From NCBI RefSeq assembly GCF_015711645.1, contig NZ_JABTEX010000001.1:1674001-1738000 (forward strand): a stretch of DNA of 64,000 nt, read 5' to 3'. The position numbers were made by a program, and so were the translations under genes. This document shows, one piece after another, positions 8,202-16,325 of the stretch; position 1 is the first letter of the stretch, and each line of letters begins with the position of its first letter. This stretch comes from Planomonospora sp. ID82291 (GTDB lineage Bacteria > Actinomycetota > Actinomycetes > Streptosporangiales > Streptosporangiaceae). Under the pieces are notes generated by a model. It had not been told where the DNA came from. It saw only the letters and a program-made list of their open reading frames with translations, and ran no database searches.

Positions 8202-8912
8202 TCAGTCCCGGCCCTGCCAGGTCGTGACGCAGACCTCGTTGCCCTCCGCGTCCGCCAGAACCCAGAAGGACGGGGCGTGCCCGTCGGACAGGAGCACACC
8301 ACCGGCGGCCAGGGCCGCCTCGATCCGGCGGGGCGCCTCGTCGTGCGGGACGGACACGTCCAGGTGGATGCGGTTGCGCTGCGGGCGGGCCTCGTCCATC
8401 CGCTGGAACCAGATCGCCGGGCCGTGGCGGAGCGGGTCGACGATCGGGTCCTGCGGGCCGTCCGCGCCGACCTCGTCGACGTAGCCCATCACCGCCTTCC
8501 AGAAAGGGCGGATCCGCGCGGCGTCCAGCGCGTCGATCGCGATCTCGACGAGCTGGACCGAGCGCGGCTCCGGGTCGGCGACCCCGGGCGAGAGCCGCAG
8601 GCCGAGTTCCCGCACGGCCGCGGAGATCCGGCCGGCGAGCTCCACCTCCGCGGAGGTCACCGTCGCCGCGGCGAGCGACTGCAGCGTGAGCACCAGCCGG
8701 TCGCCGCGCACGTCCATCCAGAGAGCGCCGTCGGCCTCCGCACCGGCCGCCGCCACCACACGCGCGGCGACGTCGGCCGCCCGGCGCAGCGAGGGCACCC
8801 GGAGCTGCGTCTGCAGGGCGCCCAGGACGTACCGCCACCCCAGGTCGCCGACGGCCTCGGAGATCTCCCGCCTGCTCGGCCTCCCTGCCGCGTTCCCGCC
8901 GTTCTCGGTCAT
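8202..8912 (-). CDS. VOC-family protein with pterin dehydratase-like N-terminal domain
   Basis: 236 residues. The N-terminal half (about 10-110, with GWRYVLGAL and VELAGRISAAVRELGL) resembles the 4a-hydroxytetrahydrobiopterin dehydratase fold. The C-terminal half (about 120-236) is a glyoxalase/VOC module ending in WVLADAEGNEVCVTTW. Fusions of this type are common in actinobacteria, but their reaction is not known. In the N-terminal part I do not see the full catalytic histidine set of true pterin dehydratases. A GATCAT box six bases before the ATG suggests a leaderless message. No operon partner is evident. Confidence 0.75.
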   Translation of the reverse strand: MTENGGNAAGRPSRREISEAVGDLGWRYVLGALQTQLRVPSLRRAADVAARVVAAAGAEADGALWMDVRGDRLVLTLQSLAAATVTSAEVELAGRISAAVRELGLRLSPGVADPEPRSVQLVEIAIDALDAARIRPFWKAVMGYVDEVGADGPQDPIVDPLRHGPAIWFQRMDEARPQRNRIHLDVSVPHDEAPRRIEAALAAGGVLLSDGHAPSFWVLADAEGNEVCVTTWQGRD

Positions 8913-8984
8913 CCCGGCATGATCGCAGAGAACACCCGTCCCCCGGGAGGCCTCGCGTCGCGGAGAACGTCCGCTCTCCCCGGG

Positions 8985-9083
8985 GAGGCCGTACGGGGTC
9001 GGGGAGGGGCTGTACGGGACCGGAGGCCGTACGGGGTCGGGGAGGGGCCGTATGGGACCGGAGGCCGTCAGGACCGGAGGCCG
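8985..9083. repeat. Imperfect GC-rich tandem repeats reaching the AhpD gene stop
   Basis: Units such as GCCGTACGGGGTCGGGGAGG and GGACCGGAGGCCGTCA recur head to tail. The last unit overlaps the stop codon of the gene ending at 9084, and the neighbouring unit supplies a second TGA in the same setting. Confidence 0.75.
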
Positions 9084-9542
9084 TCAGGACCGGCGGTAGG
9101 AGCCGGCGATCTGCCGGGTGGTCACGCAGATGCGGTTCCATGCGTTGATCGTGGCGATCGCCACGACCAGCGCCGCCAGCGTCTTCTCGTCGTGGTGCCG
9201 GGCGGCCTCCTCCCACACCGCGTCGGGCACGGCCTCGCCCCGGTCGGCCAGCCGGGTGGCCTCCTCGGCCAGGGCGAGCGCCGCCCGCTCGGCGTCGGTG
9301 AAGTACGGCGCCTCCCGCCAGGCCGCCACCGCGAAGAGCCGCTCGTCGCTCTCCCCGGCCTTCTTCGCCTCATGGCTGTGCATGTCCACGCAGAACCCGC
9401 AGCCGTTGATCTGGCTGGCGCGCAGCTTCACCAATTCCAGCGTGGCGTGCGGCAGCGTGCTGCTGCGCAGGAACCCCTCCAGGCCCAGCATCGCCTGGTA
9501 CGCCTCCGGAGCCAGCTCCGCGACGCTCATCCGTGCCTTCAT
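9084..9542 (-). CDS. AhpD-like carboxymuconolactone decarboxylase family protein
   Basis: 152 residues with the AhpD-like redox centre CGFCVDMH (C48, C51, H55). This is the active site of thiol-dependent alkylhydroperoxidase-type proteins, which act in the cytoplasm. The ATG at 9542 overlaps the stop of the upstream sigma factor gene as ATGA, which implies translational coupling. A CMD-domain protein is the standard partner of ECF41 sigma factors and a known ECF41 target, so context and sequence agree. The exact substrate is unknown. Its 3' end is embedded in tandem repeats. Confidence 0.9.
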   Translation of the reverse strand: MKARMSVAELAPEAYQAMLGLEGFLRSSTLPHATLELVKLRASQINGCGFCVDMHSHEAKKAGESDERLFAVAAWREAPYFTDAERAALALAEEATRLADRGEAVPDAVWEEAARHHDEKTLAALVVAIATINAWNRICVTTRQIAGSYRRS

Positions 9543-10408
9543 CGGACTCTCCTCAGTTTCTCGGGATTCATCACGGTGTCGATCTCGGTGATCCGGCCGT
9601 CCGCGACGGTCAGCCCCATCACCCCGACGAGTTCCTTCCCCTGGAAGCGGAGCAGGCCCGGCCGGCCGTTGACCGTGGACGGCCGCAGGCGGTGGCGGGC
9701 GCCGAAGCGCTCGGCCACGCCGAGCACGAAGCGGGCCACCCGGTCCGCGCCGAGGATCGGCCGCCGGGCGGCCCTGACGACTCCGCCGCCGTCGCTGCGC
9801 AGCACCACGTCCGGGTCGAGCAGCGCCAGCAGGGCACCGAGGTCCCGGCCCGCCGACGCCGCGGCGAAGGCGTCCACCACTCTGCGGTGCTCGGCGGCGT
9901 CCACGTCGAACCTGGGCGCGCGGGCCGAGACGTGCCGGCGCGCGCGGGCCGCCAACTGGCGGCAGGCCGCGGGCGTGCGCCCGACCGCCTCACCCACCTC
10001 GGCGAACGGGAGGCCGAACACGTCGTGCAGCACGAACGCGGTGCGCTCGGCCGGGCTGAGCGACTCCAGCACGACCAGCATCGCCAGGCTCATCGACTCG
10101 TCCAGCGTCACCCGCTCGGCGGGGTCGGACTCCTGCACCACCGGTTCGGGCAGCCACGGACCCACGTACTCCTCCCGGCGCACGCGCGCCGAGCGGAGCA
10201 CGTCCAGGGCGAGCCGGGAGACCGTGACCACCAGCCAGCCGGTGACGTCCCGGATCTCCGTCCGGTCGGTCCGGACCAGGCGCAGCCACGCGTCCTGCAC
10301 CACGTCGTCGGCCTCGTCCACGGTGCCGAGCAGCCCGTAGGCCACTCCCACCAGCCGGGGCCGGATCGCGTGGAACTCCGCGGCGAGGCCGTCGAGATCG
10401 TCGTTCAC
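9539..10408 (-). CDS. ECF41 sigma factor, autoregulated
   Basis: 289 residues with region 2 (about 10-75, with VVQDAWLRL), region 4 (about 110-160), and a SnoaL-like regulatory C-terminal domain ending in VMNPEKL. The frame is open back to an ATG at 10444. However, a perfect ECF41 promoter (TGTCACA, 16 bases, CGTC) lies inside that extension, so the first usable start is GTG at 10408, eight bases after the -10 element; this implies a leaderless mRNA. It forms a two-gene operon with the AhpD-like gene. The family is self-activating, with the C-terminal domain controlling activity. Confidence 0.9.
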   Translation of the reverse strand: MNDDLDGLAAEFHAIRPRLVGVAYGLLGTVDEADDVVQDAWLRLVRTDRTEIRDVTGWLVVTVSRLALDVLRSARVRREEYVGPWLPEPVVQESDPAERVTLDESMSLAMLVVLESLSPAERTAFVLHDVFGLPFAEVGEAVGRTPAACRQLAARARRHVSARAPRFDVDAAEHRRVVDAFAAASAGRDLGALLALLDPDVVLRSDGGGVVRAARRPILGADRVARFVLGVAERFGARHRLRPSTVNGRPGLLRFQGKELVGVMGLTVADGRITEIDTVMNPEKLRRVR

Positions 10409-10416
10409 GCCATGAG

Positions 10417-10443
10417 GACGGGACAGCCCTCGACCGTGTGACA
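10417..10443 (-). promoter_or_regulatory. ECF41 promoter of the sigma/AhpD operon
   Basis: On the minus strand TGTCACA (10443-10437) is followed after exactly 16 bases by CGTC (10420-10417). This matches the published ECF41 consensus. The GTG start follows eight bases later. Confidence 0.88.
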
Positions 10444-10599
10444 TCCGTACCCCGCCTTCCGGTCCGCACCGGGTCCGATGCTCGCATCCGCGGCGCCCCC
10501 GGACGGTACGGGGAGGGCCCGGAGCGGGCCCGGGTGCGTTCGGGGAGAGGCCGAGGCCCTGACCCGCGACCGGACGAGCCGGTCCCCATCCGGATCGCC

Positions 10600-10745
10600 C
10601 TCAGCTCCGGGCGGGCGCGGCGGGACCGACGGACCCCTCAGCTCCGGGCGGGCGCGGCGGGATCAGCGGACCCCTCAGCTCTGGGCGGGCGCGGCGGGAC
10701 CGACGGACCCCGCGGGATCGGCGGACCCCGCGGGATGAGCGGACC
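10600..10745. repeat. Minisatellite at the 3' end of the gene ending at 10675
   Basis: About three copies of a 36 to 38-bp unit whose core is CCTCAGCTCCGGGCGGGCG, then shorter GGACCCCGCGGGAT units. On the minus strand each long unit contains a TGA; the third copy supplies the real stop at 10675. The short units encode the PAGSADPAGS tail of the protein. Confidence 0.85.
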
Positions 10746-11529
10746 CGACGGGACCGGGATCCCGGACCGCGCCGTCGAGCGGCGAGCCGGTCTGCCAGGC
10801 GTGCTCGAACTGCTGGAGCCAGTAGGCGTACCAGTGCGGACTGTTCTCCCTGGTGAGCTCCAGGTGCATGCGGGAGGCGGTCGAGGTGTTGCGGAACCCG
10901 TGCGTCTCGACGATGACCTTCCCGTGGGCGGTGTCCGGGTCCAGCGCGATGAGACTGAAACCGGGGCTGTAGGGCAGCAGCCGCGCTCCGAAGTCGCCCT
11001 TCACCTGCCAGCGGCCCATGGCCCGCAGATGGCCGACGGTGGTGCGCACCGCGTCGGGCAGCCGCTGCACGGGCAGGTCGACCGAGTCGTCGAGCTGGGC
11101 CGAGGCGATCCCGACCGCCGCGGTCTCCGCGGGATCGAGGACGAGCACCCGCACCGTGCCGTCCGCGCGGGACAGCACGGTGCTCCGCAGCAGCTCGCAG
11201 GTCTGCGGCGAGAGGAGGTTCACCGCCGAGGGGGCGAGGATCCGCACGTCCCGCGCCTGGCGGAAGCGGACGTGCAGCGGGACGTGCTCGTAGGCCGAGC
11301 GGTCGCCCAGCAGGTCGTCCTGCTTGGCCGCGGGCTCGGGAGGCACCGCGACCCGGTAGACGAGCAGGCCGATCCCGGCCAGGACGACGGTCCACTTGAG
11401 GTTGTCGGGCAGGATGTCGCCGATGGTCGACAGGACCGCGAAGAGCACGGTGACGGCGGCCACGGCGTACACGTCCAGGTTGCGGCGGGCCTTGATGTCC
11501 CCGGCGACCTTGCGGAACCCGACGGCCAT
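10675..11529 (-). CDS. Membrane-anchored protein of unknown function (possible PLD-like domain)
   Basis: 284 residues. After a basic start (MAVGFRKVAGDIKARR) two hydrophobic segments (about 18-35 and 42-58) form a membrane hairpin. The cytoplasmic part (about 85-255) contains DVRILAPSAVNLLS and TVRVLVLDP, which resemble phospholipase D-like or DUF5919 folds, but no HKD motif is present. The last 25 residues are low-complexity Gly/Ser/Pro repeats produced by a DNA minisatellite. The start at 11529 is preferred because the upstream frame is not protein-like and GGAGAGG precedes it. I cannot assign a function. Confidence 0.6.
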   Translation of the reverse strand: MAVGFRKVAGDIKARRNLDVYAVAAVTVLFAVLSTIGDILPDNLKWTVVLAGIGLLVYRVAVPPEPAAKQDDLLGDRSAYEHVPLHVRFRQARDVRILAPSAVNLLSPQTCELLRSTVLSRADGTVRVLVLDPAETAAVGIASAQLDDSVDLPVQRLPDAVRTTVGHLRAMGRWQVKGDFGARLLPYSPGFSLIALDPDTAHGKVIVETHGFRNTSTASRMHLELTRENSPHWYAYWLQQFEHAWQTGSPLDGAVRDPGPVGSAHPAGSADPAGSVGPAAPAQS

Positions 11530-11616
11530 AGTCCCGTCCTCTCCGGCTCGAACCACCCGCGACCTCTTGATCCCAGGATGCCCCATGGATCACCGCTCCG
11601 CCGCGGCGTTCCGGTG

Positions 11617-12915
11617 TCAGCGGGATGCCTCCAGCAGCTTCTCGGTGGCGACGAGCCGCACGCACACGGTCAGGCCGGTGATGGCGAGCTCCAGCTCCTC
11701 CGGCTCCGGGTAGCTGGGTGCGATGCGGATGGTGCTGTCGCGGGGGTCCTTCCCGTACGGGTGGGTCGCCCCGGCGGGCGTCAGGGCGATGCCCGCCTCG
11801 GCCGCGCGGCGCACCACCTCGCGCGCGCAGCCCTCCAGCACGTCGAGGCCGACGAAGTAGCCGCCCGCCGGGCGCGACCAGGTGGCCAGCCCCGTGCCGC
11901 CCAGTTCCTTGCTCAGGATCGCCTCCACCGCGTCGAACTTCGGCCGCAGCAGCTCGCGGTGGCGCTCCATGTGCGCGAGCACGCCGTCGGCGTCGCGGAG
12001 GAACTCCACGTGGCGGAGCTGGTTGACCTTGTCCGGGCCGATGGTGCCCTTGCCCAGGTTGCCGATCAGCCAGGCCACGTTGTCCGGGGAGGAGCCGAAG
12101 AAGGCGACCCCGGCACCGGCGAAGGTGATCTTCGAGGTGGAGCCGAAGACGAACGCCCGGTCGGGGTTGCCGCTCTCGGCGCAGAGCGCCAGCAGGTCGG
12201 CGATCTCCACGCGCTCGTCGGTCAGGTGGTGGACGGCGTAGGCGTTGTCCCAGAAGATCCGGAAATCCGGGGCCGCGGTCGGCATGGCGGCCAGGCGGCG
12301 CACGGTCGCGTCGCCGTAGCAGGCGCCGTCGGGGTTGCTGTACTTCGGCACGCACCAGATGCCCTTGATCTGGGCGTCCTCGCGGACCAGGCCCTCCACC
12401 ACGTCCATGTCGGGGCCGTCGGCGGTCATCGGCACCGGGATCAGCTCGATGCCGAACCGCTCGCACAGGGCGAAGTGCCGGTCGTATCCGGGGACCGGGC
12501 ACAGGAAGGCGATCCGGGGCTCGTCCGCCCAGCGGCGATCGGCGCCCGGCAGGCGGCTGAGCAGCGCGTGCACGACGGAGTCGTGCATCAGGGTGAGACT
12601 GGAGTTTCCCGCCGCCACCAGCTGCGCCGCCGGGACCTGCAGGAGGCCGCTGAAGATCTCCCGAAGCTCCGGCAGGCCCTGCAGTCCGCCGTAGTTGCGG
12701 GTGTCGGTCCCGTCGGCGGCGCGGTGGCCGCCCGAGGGCAGCGTCAGCAGCGCCTGGGCGAGGTCGAGCTGGCGCGGCGACGGCTTGCCCCGCGTGAGGT
12801 CGAGGGAGAGGCCGCGCCGGACCAGCTCCTCGTAGTCGCGCCGGGCGCGGTCGCGCTCGGCGGTCGGCGCCGCCGTGTTCGGAGCCGGGGAGGGGGAAGA
12901 GGCCGAGGAGGTCAC
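11617..12915 (-). CDS. Aspartate-type aminotransferase (subgroup Ic, MocR-like fold type I)
   Basis: 432 residues. After a disordered Ser/Pro/Ala-rich start come the family blocks: DLTRGKPSPRQLDLA, NYGGLQGLPELR, a pyridoxal-pocket WDNAYAVHHL, and the PLP-lysine block STSKITFAGAGVAFF. The C-terminal part has the carboxylate-binding Arg in RIAPSYP. This is the actinobacterial subgroup Ic of aminotransferases (Aminotran_MocR), whose Corynebacterium member is the main aspartate aminotransferase. It should interconvert aspartate and 2-oxoglutarate with oxaloacetate and glutamate in the cytoplasm. No partner gene is close. Confidence 0.88.
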   Translation of the reverse strand: MTSSASSPSPAPNTAAPTAERDRARRDYEELVRRGLSLDLTRGKPSPRQLDLAQALLTLPSGGHRAADGTDTRNYGGLQGLPELREIFSGLLQVPAAQLVAAGNSSLTLMHDSVVHALLSRLPGADRRWADEPRIAFLCPVPGYDRHFALCERFGIELIPVPMTADGPDMDVVEGLVREDAQIKGIWCVPKYSNPDGACYGDATVRRLAAMPTAAPDFRIFWDNAYAVHHLTDERVEIADLLALCAESGNPDRAFVFGSTSKITFAGAGVAFFGSSPDNVAWLIGNLGKGTIGPDKVNQLRHVEFLRDADGVLAHMERHRELLRPKFDAVEAILSKELGGTGLATWSRPAGGYFVGLDVLEGCAREVVRRAAEAGIALTPAGATHPYGKDPRDSTIRIAPSYPEPEELELAITGLTVCVRLVATEKLLEASR

Positions 12916-13011
12916 GAGGGTTCCTTCGCCTGCCGGATCGGGGGTGGGGTGGGATTGAAAGAATAGAAGACCCCCGGCGGCGCCGGGCTTCCGGGTCCGG
13001 TGACGCCCCCG

Positions 13012-13095
13012 GCGGCGTCACCGGACCCGCGGCCGTCCCCGCAGACGCCCGCACGGCCGTCCCCGCAGACGCCCGCACGGCCGTCCCCGCAGCCG
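13012..13095. repeat. Tandem repeat upstream of the DUF4429 gene
   Basis: Three copies of a 27-bp unit built on GGCCGTCCCCGCAGACGCC lie just before the -10 box of the next gene. Confidence 0.8.
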
Positions 13096-13114
13096 GAGAA
13101 ATCCCGTTTCTGCA

Positions 13115-13120
13115 TAAGAT
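13115..13120 (+). promoter_or_regulatory. -10 box of a leaderless transcript
   Basis: TAAGAT sits seven bases before the ATG at 13128, so transcription should begin at or very near the start codon. Confidence 0.65.
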
Positions 13121-13127
13121 CAGGCGT

Positions 13128-14054
13128 ATGGCGGAGGTCATGGGGCGTGACGGGACGTGGACGTTCGACGGGGAGATCCTGCGGATCGTGCCCGGCCGTG
13201 ACCGGGGGGTGCACAAACTGCGGCAGTCGCTCGGCGAGGTGACCGTGCCGCTGGAGGCGGTGGCCGGTGTCTCCTACGAGCCCGGCAAGAAGGGCGGGCG
13301 GCTCCGGCTGCGCCTGCGCGAGGGCGCCGACCCGTTCATCCAGGCCGCACGCGGTCGCATCCCGGACTCGGCCGATCCCTACCAGCTGGCCGTCGAGCCC
13401 GATCGCACCGGCGTCGCCGAGTACTTCGTGGACGAGGTGCGCAACGCCCTGGTCATCGAGCAGGTGCCGGACGCGCCGGTCTCCCGCTACCTGATGCCCG
13501 GCCCGAGCGTGCCGCTGACGGCCGCGGCAGGGGACGGGACCGCGACCTTCGACGGCGACTCGGTCCGCCTGGAGTGGAACTGGACGGTGGAGTCGACCAA
13601 GAAGTCCGCCGGTCCGCAGCGGATCCCCCTGTCCGAGCTGACCGGTGTGGAGTGGATCCCGGCCGCCGGACTGGAGAACGGGCACATCCGCTTCCACGTC
13701 CACGGCTCGACGCACCGGCTCGCCCCCAAGTACGACCCGCACTGCCTGGTGCTGTGGGGCATGGACAAGGAGACCCGGACGATCGCGCTGCTCCTCGCGG
13801 CCCTGACCGCCCGGCTGCCGCACCCGTCGGCTCCCGCGCCGCCCGCCGCGGAACGGGCCGCCCTCACCGCGCAGGCCACCGCGACCGGAACCGGGGAAGG
13901 CCCGGCGGAGCGGGCCGGGAAGGGGAGCGAGCAGCCGGACGACCACGACACGCTCCTGCGGCGGCTGCGCGAGCTGGGCGGCCTCCACCGGGACGGCGTG
14001 CTCACCGACGAGGAGTTCGCCCAGGCCAAGCAGGCGATCCTCCGGCGCTTCTGA
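13128..14054 (+). CDS. DUF4429 protein with C-terminal SHOCT motif
   Basis: 308 residues with two DUF4429 repeats (about 1-120 and 125-235), each beginning with a pattern like GxxGTxxFDGxxxRI. An Ala/Pro linker follows, and a C-terminal SHOCT motif (LRELGGLHRDGVLTDEEF) spans about 272-300. SHOCT segments are short oligomerisation motifs often found in membrane-linked actinobacterial proteins. DUF4429 has a PH-like fold and no known reaction. The protein has no membrane segment. The start fits the -10 box at 13115. Confidence 0.85.
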   Translation: MAEVMGRDGTWTFDGEILRIVPGRDRGVHKLRQSLGEVTVPLEAVAGVSYEPGKKGGRLRLRLREGADPFIQAARGRIPDSADPYQLAVEPDRTGVAEYFVDEVRNALVIEQVPDAPVSRYLMPGPSVPLTAAAGDGTATFDGDSVRLEWNWTVESTKKSAGPQRIPLSELTGVEWIPAAGLENGHIRFHVHGSTHRLAPKYDPHCLVLWGMDKETRTIALLLAALTARLPHPSAPAPPAAERAALTAQATATGTGEGPAERAGKGSEQPDDHDTLLRRLRELGGLHRDGVLTDEEFAQAKQAILRRF

Positions 14055-14079
14055 GCCCGGCGGCTCCCGGCTCCCACCG

Positions 14080-14226
14080 GTCCCACCTCCCGCCGCTCCG
14101 GTCCCGCCGCTCCAGTCCCGCCGCTCCGGTCCCACCACGCCGGCCCCACCGTTTCAGTCCCACCACGCCGGCCCCGCGGCGTCCTCGGGCCCCGCGGCAT
14201 CCCCGAGCCCCGCGGCATCCCCGGGC
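14080..14226. repeat. GC-rich tandem repeats between convergent genes
   Basis: Short head-to-tail units (GGTCCCGCCGCTCC, CCACCACGCCGGCCCC, CCCCGCGGCATCCCCG) fill the gap between the DUF4429 and HNH nuclease genes and run up to the latter's stop codon. Confidence 0.75.
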
Positions 14227-14958
14227 TCAGCGGCACTGGGCGAGCATGGCGGCCTTGTCGGCCTGCGTCACCGGGAGGCCGTACTTCAGGGCGACCTGGG
14301 CGAACCGGACGGCGTAGGCGCAGCGGACCCTGCGCCGGGGCGGGAGCCAGGCGGCCGGGCCGGACCCGCCCTTGGCCTCGTTCGCGTCGCCGTACACGGG
14401 CATGAGGTTGAGCGGGTCGTTGGCGATCCGTTCCCGCTTGGTCCTGGACCAGCGCGAGGCGCCCATCCGCCACTCGTAGGAGAGCGGGACGACGTGGTCG
14501 ACCTGGACCTCGTCCGCGCGGCGCTTGCTCCAGCGGATGGTCCTGCCCGTGTAGGGGTCGCGCAGGTCCAGTCCGACCACCACGCACCGCGACCCCCTGC
14601 GGTAGCGCACGTTCTCTCCGTCGCGGGCGAGCAGGTCGTCGCGGGTCCGGCAGCCGTTGCGCGCGTACGGCACGCCCGCGGCGGTGTCGGCCCAGTTCTC
14701 CCCGAACCGGGCTCGGGAGTAACCGGACTTCGGCCCCATCGGCGCGGTCCTCAACCGCTTGATCAACCGCACCGCCCTGGCCCTGTCTCCGCCGGTGACA
14801 GGGGCCAGGCCGGGCCTGACGCCGTCGGGGTTCTGCAGGGGCGCGGCCCGCACCACGGCGCCCGAGGGCGCGGTCGCCGCCCCGGTCTCCTGCCGTGTCA
14901 CGGCCGCGAACATCACCGCGGCGACCAGGACGGCGGTGACCACCCCCCGCGTGCTCAC
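14227..14958 (-). CDS. Secreted HNH endonuclease family protein (DUF1524-like)
   Basis: 243 residues beginning with a signal peptide: VSTRG, then a hydrophobic core VVTAVLVAAVMFAAV (about 6-20). The nuclease part has VDHVVPLSYEW (the His of the HNH core) and the later NDPLNLMPVYGDANEAKG, as in the exported actinobacterial HNH/DUF1524 family. It should be a cell-surface or extracellular DNase, perhaps for nutrient scavenging. GTG at 14958 is chosen because GGAGG lies seven bases upstream and the signal peptide starts there. It is convergent with the DUF4429 gene. Confidence 0.85.
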   Translation of the reverse strand: MSTRGVVTAVLVAAVMFAAVTRQETGAATAPSGAVVRAAPLQNPDGVRPGLAPVTGGDRARAVRLIKRLRTAPMGPKSGYSRARFGENWADTAAGVPYARNGCRTRDDLLARDGENVRYRRGSRCVVVGLDLRDPYTGRTIRWSKRRADEVQVDHVVPLSYEWRMGASRWSRTKRERIANDPLNLMPVYGDANEAKGGSGPAAWLPPRRRVRCAYAVRFAQVALKYGLPVTQADKAAMLAQCR

Positions 14959-15074
14959 CCATGACCTCCGAGTACCGTCCCTTGACCGGCACTTCACCGA
15001 TTCCCTGAATCGGCCCCGGTGACACGGCGGCGGCCCGGAAAGGCCACCGGCGCGGGCTCCGCCGGATCCTCCGG

Positions 15075-15208
15075 GCCGTCTCCCGGAGAGGGCGCCTCCC
15101 GAAGAGGGCGCCTCCCGAAGAGGGCGCCTCCCGAAGAGGGCGCCTCCGACGGGCCGTCAGAGCAGATCGTCAGCACCGGCCGTCAGAGCAGGTCGTCAGC
15201 ACCGGTCG
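15075..15208. repeat. Two adjacent minisatellites downstream of the first CorA gene
   Basis: Four copies of GAAGAGGGCGCCTCCC (about 15075-15145) are followed by three copies of a 25-bp unit around CGTCAGAGCAGGTCGTCAGC that run into the stop codon of the CorA gene at 15209. Each copy of the second unit repeats the TGA stop on the minus strand. Confidence 0.85.
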
Positions 15209-16177
15209 TCAGAGCCAGTCGCGTCTCCGGAACTCCCGGTAGAGCAGGACCGTGCCCGCGACGATCAGAGCCGTCGAGATCCAGAAGCCCGCCGGCTCTC
15301 CCGAACCGGGGTAGGGCACGTTCTGCCCGTAGAACCCGGTGATCAGGGTGGGCACCGCGATGATGGCGGCCCAGCTGGTGACCTTCTTCATGATCTCGTT
15401 GAGCTTGAAGCCCTGCTGGTTCTGGTGGGCCTCGCGGATGTTGCCCACCAGCTCCCGCAGGGAGTCGGTCCACTCGGCGGCGCGCAGGATGTGGTCGTAG
15501 ACGTCCTGGTAGTACGGGATCAGCACCGGGTCGACCGTCTCGGGGCCCCGGCGGAGCAGGGTGCCGACGACCTCCCGCATCGGCATCGCCAGCCGGCGGA
15601 ACTGCACCAGGGTCTTGCGGAGCTCGAACGTCTGGCGGTGGCGGGTGCGCAGGTCGCCGTCGACCCCGTCGAAGAGCTCGTCCTCCAGTTCCTCGATCTG
15701 GTCGTCCAGCGGCTGCAGCACCTCGAAATAGCCGTCCACGATGTGGTCGAGCAGGCCGTGCAGCAGGTAGGCCACGCCGTGCCGGGCCATCGCGGCGTTG
15801 GCGTCCCAGCGCCGGAGCACCCCCTCGATGTCGAAGCCGTCGCTGTCGCGCACCGTGACCAGGGCGTTCTCCGTCACGAAGACCGACAGCTCGGTGAGGT
15901 CGATCCGGCGCTCCGCCAGCCGTGCCGCGTAGACGGTGATGAACAGGTGGCTGTCGTAGGTGTCGAGCTTCGGGCGCTGGCGGTCGTGGAGCGCGTCCTC
16001 GACGGCCAGCTCGTGCAGGCCGAGCTCCTCGCTGATCTTCGCCAGCTCCGCGTCCGTGGGCGCGCAGAGGTCGAACCACACGACGGCGCCGGGCTCGGCG
16101 ACGCACTCCGACACGTCGTCGATGGGGAAGTTCTCCCGCACCAGGACGCCGTCACGGTACAGGCGGGTGCGATCCAT
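15209..16177 (-). CDS. CorA-family divalent cation transporter with GQN motif
   Basis: 322 residues with the large cytoplasmic CorA domain, a long helix near 195-265, and two C-terminal membrane helices. The loop after the first helix reads FYGQNVPYPGS, so the family signature GMN is GQN here (G284-Q285-N286). It should form a pentameric Mg2+ or Co2+ channel, but the altered selectivity motif leaves the ion open. The start at 16177 is chosen because TACCCT lies six bases upstream, as in other leaderless genes here; a longer start at 16234 would overlap the divergent gene and has no RBS. A second CorA at 55970 keeps GMN. Confidence 0.85.
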   Translation of the reverse strand: MDRTRLYRDGVLVRENFPIDDVSECVAEPGAVVWFDLCAPTDAELAKISEELGLHELAVEDALHDRQRPKLDTYDSHLFITVYAARLAERRIDLTELSVFVTENALVTVRDSDGFDIEGVLRRWDANAAMARHGVAYLLHGLLDHIVDGYFEVLQPLDDQIEELEDELFDGVDGDLRTRHRQTFELRKTLVQFRRLAMPMREVVGTLLRRGPETVDPVLIPYYQDVYDHILRAAEWTDSLRELVGNIREAHQNQQGFKLNEIMKKVTSWAAIIAVPTLITGFYGQNVPYPGSGEPAGFWISTALIVAGTVLLYREFRRRDWL

Positions 16178-16183
16178 CCCGTA

Positions 16184-16189
16184 AGGGTA
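16184..16189 (-). promoter_or_regulatory. -10 box of the leaderless CorA transcript
   Basis: TACCCT on the minus strand, six bases before the ATG at 16177. Confidence 0.55.
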
Positions 16190-16325
16190 ACCAGACGGAA
16201 CGCCACCGGCCTCGACGATCTCAACGTCCGTCATGTCCGAACAAAACCCGGCCCGGCCGACGAATAATCCGGCACGCCCCGGGAAGCAGAAGCTCCGCAA
16301 CATCCGCAGCCGAGATGAGGTCACG

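Noticed and set aside
10408-10444. A sigma factor start at ATG 10444
   Set aside because: The -35 and -10 elements of its own ECF41 promoter lie between this ATG and GTG 10408.
14227-14958. Linking the secreted HNH nuclease to the DUF262 system
   Set aside because: It is 44 kb away, has a signal peptide and belongs to the exported nuclease type.
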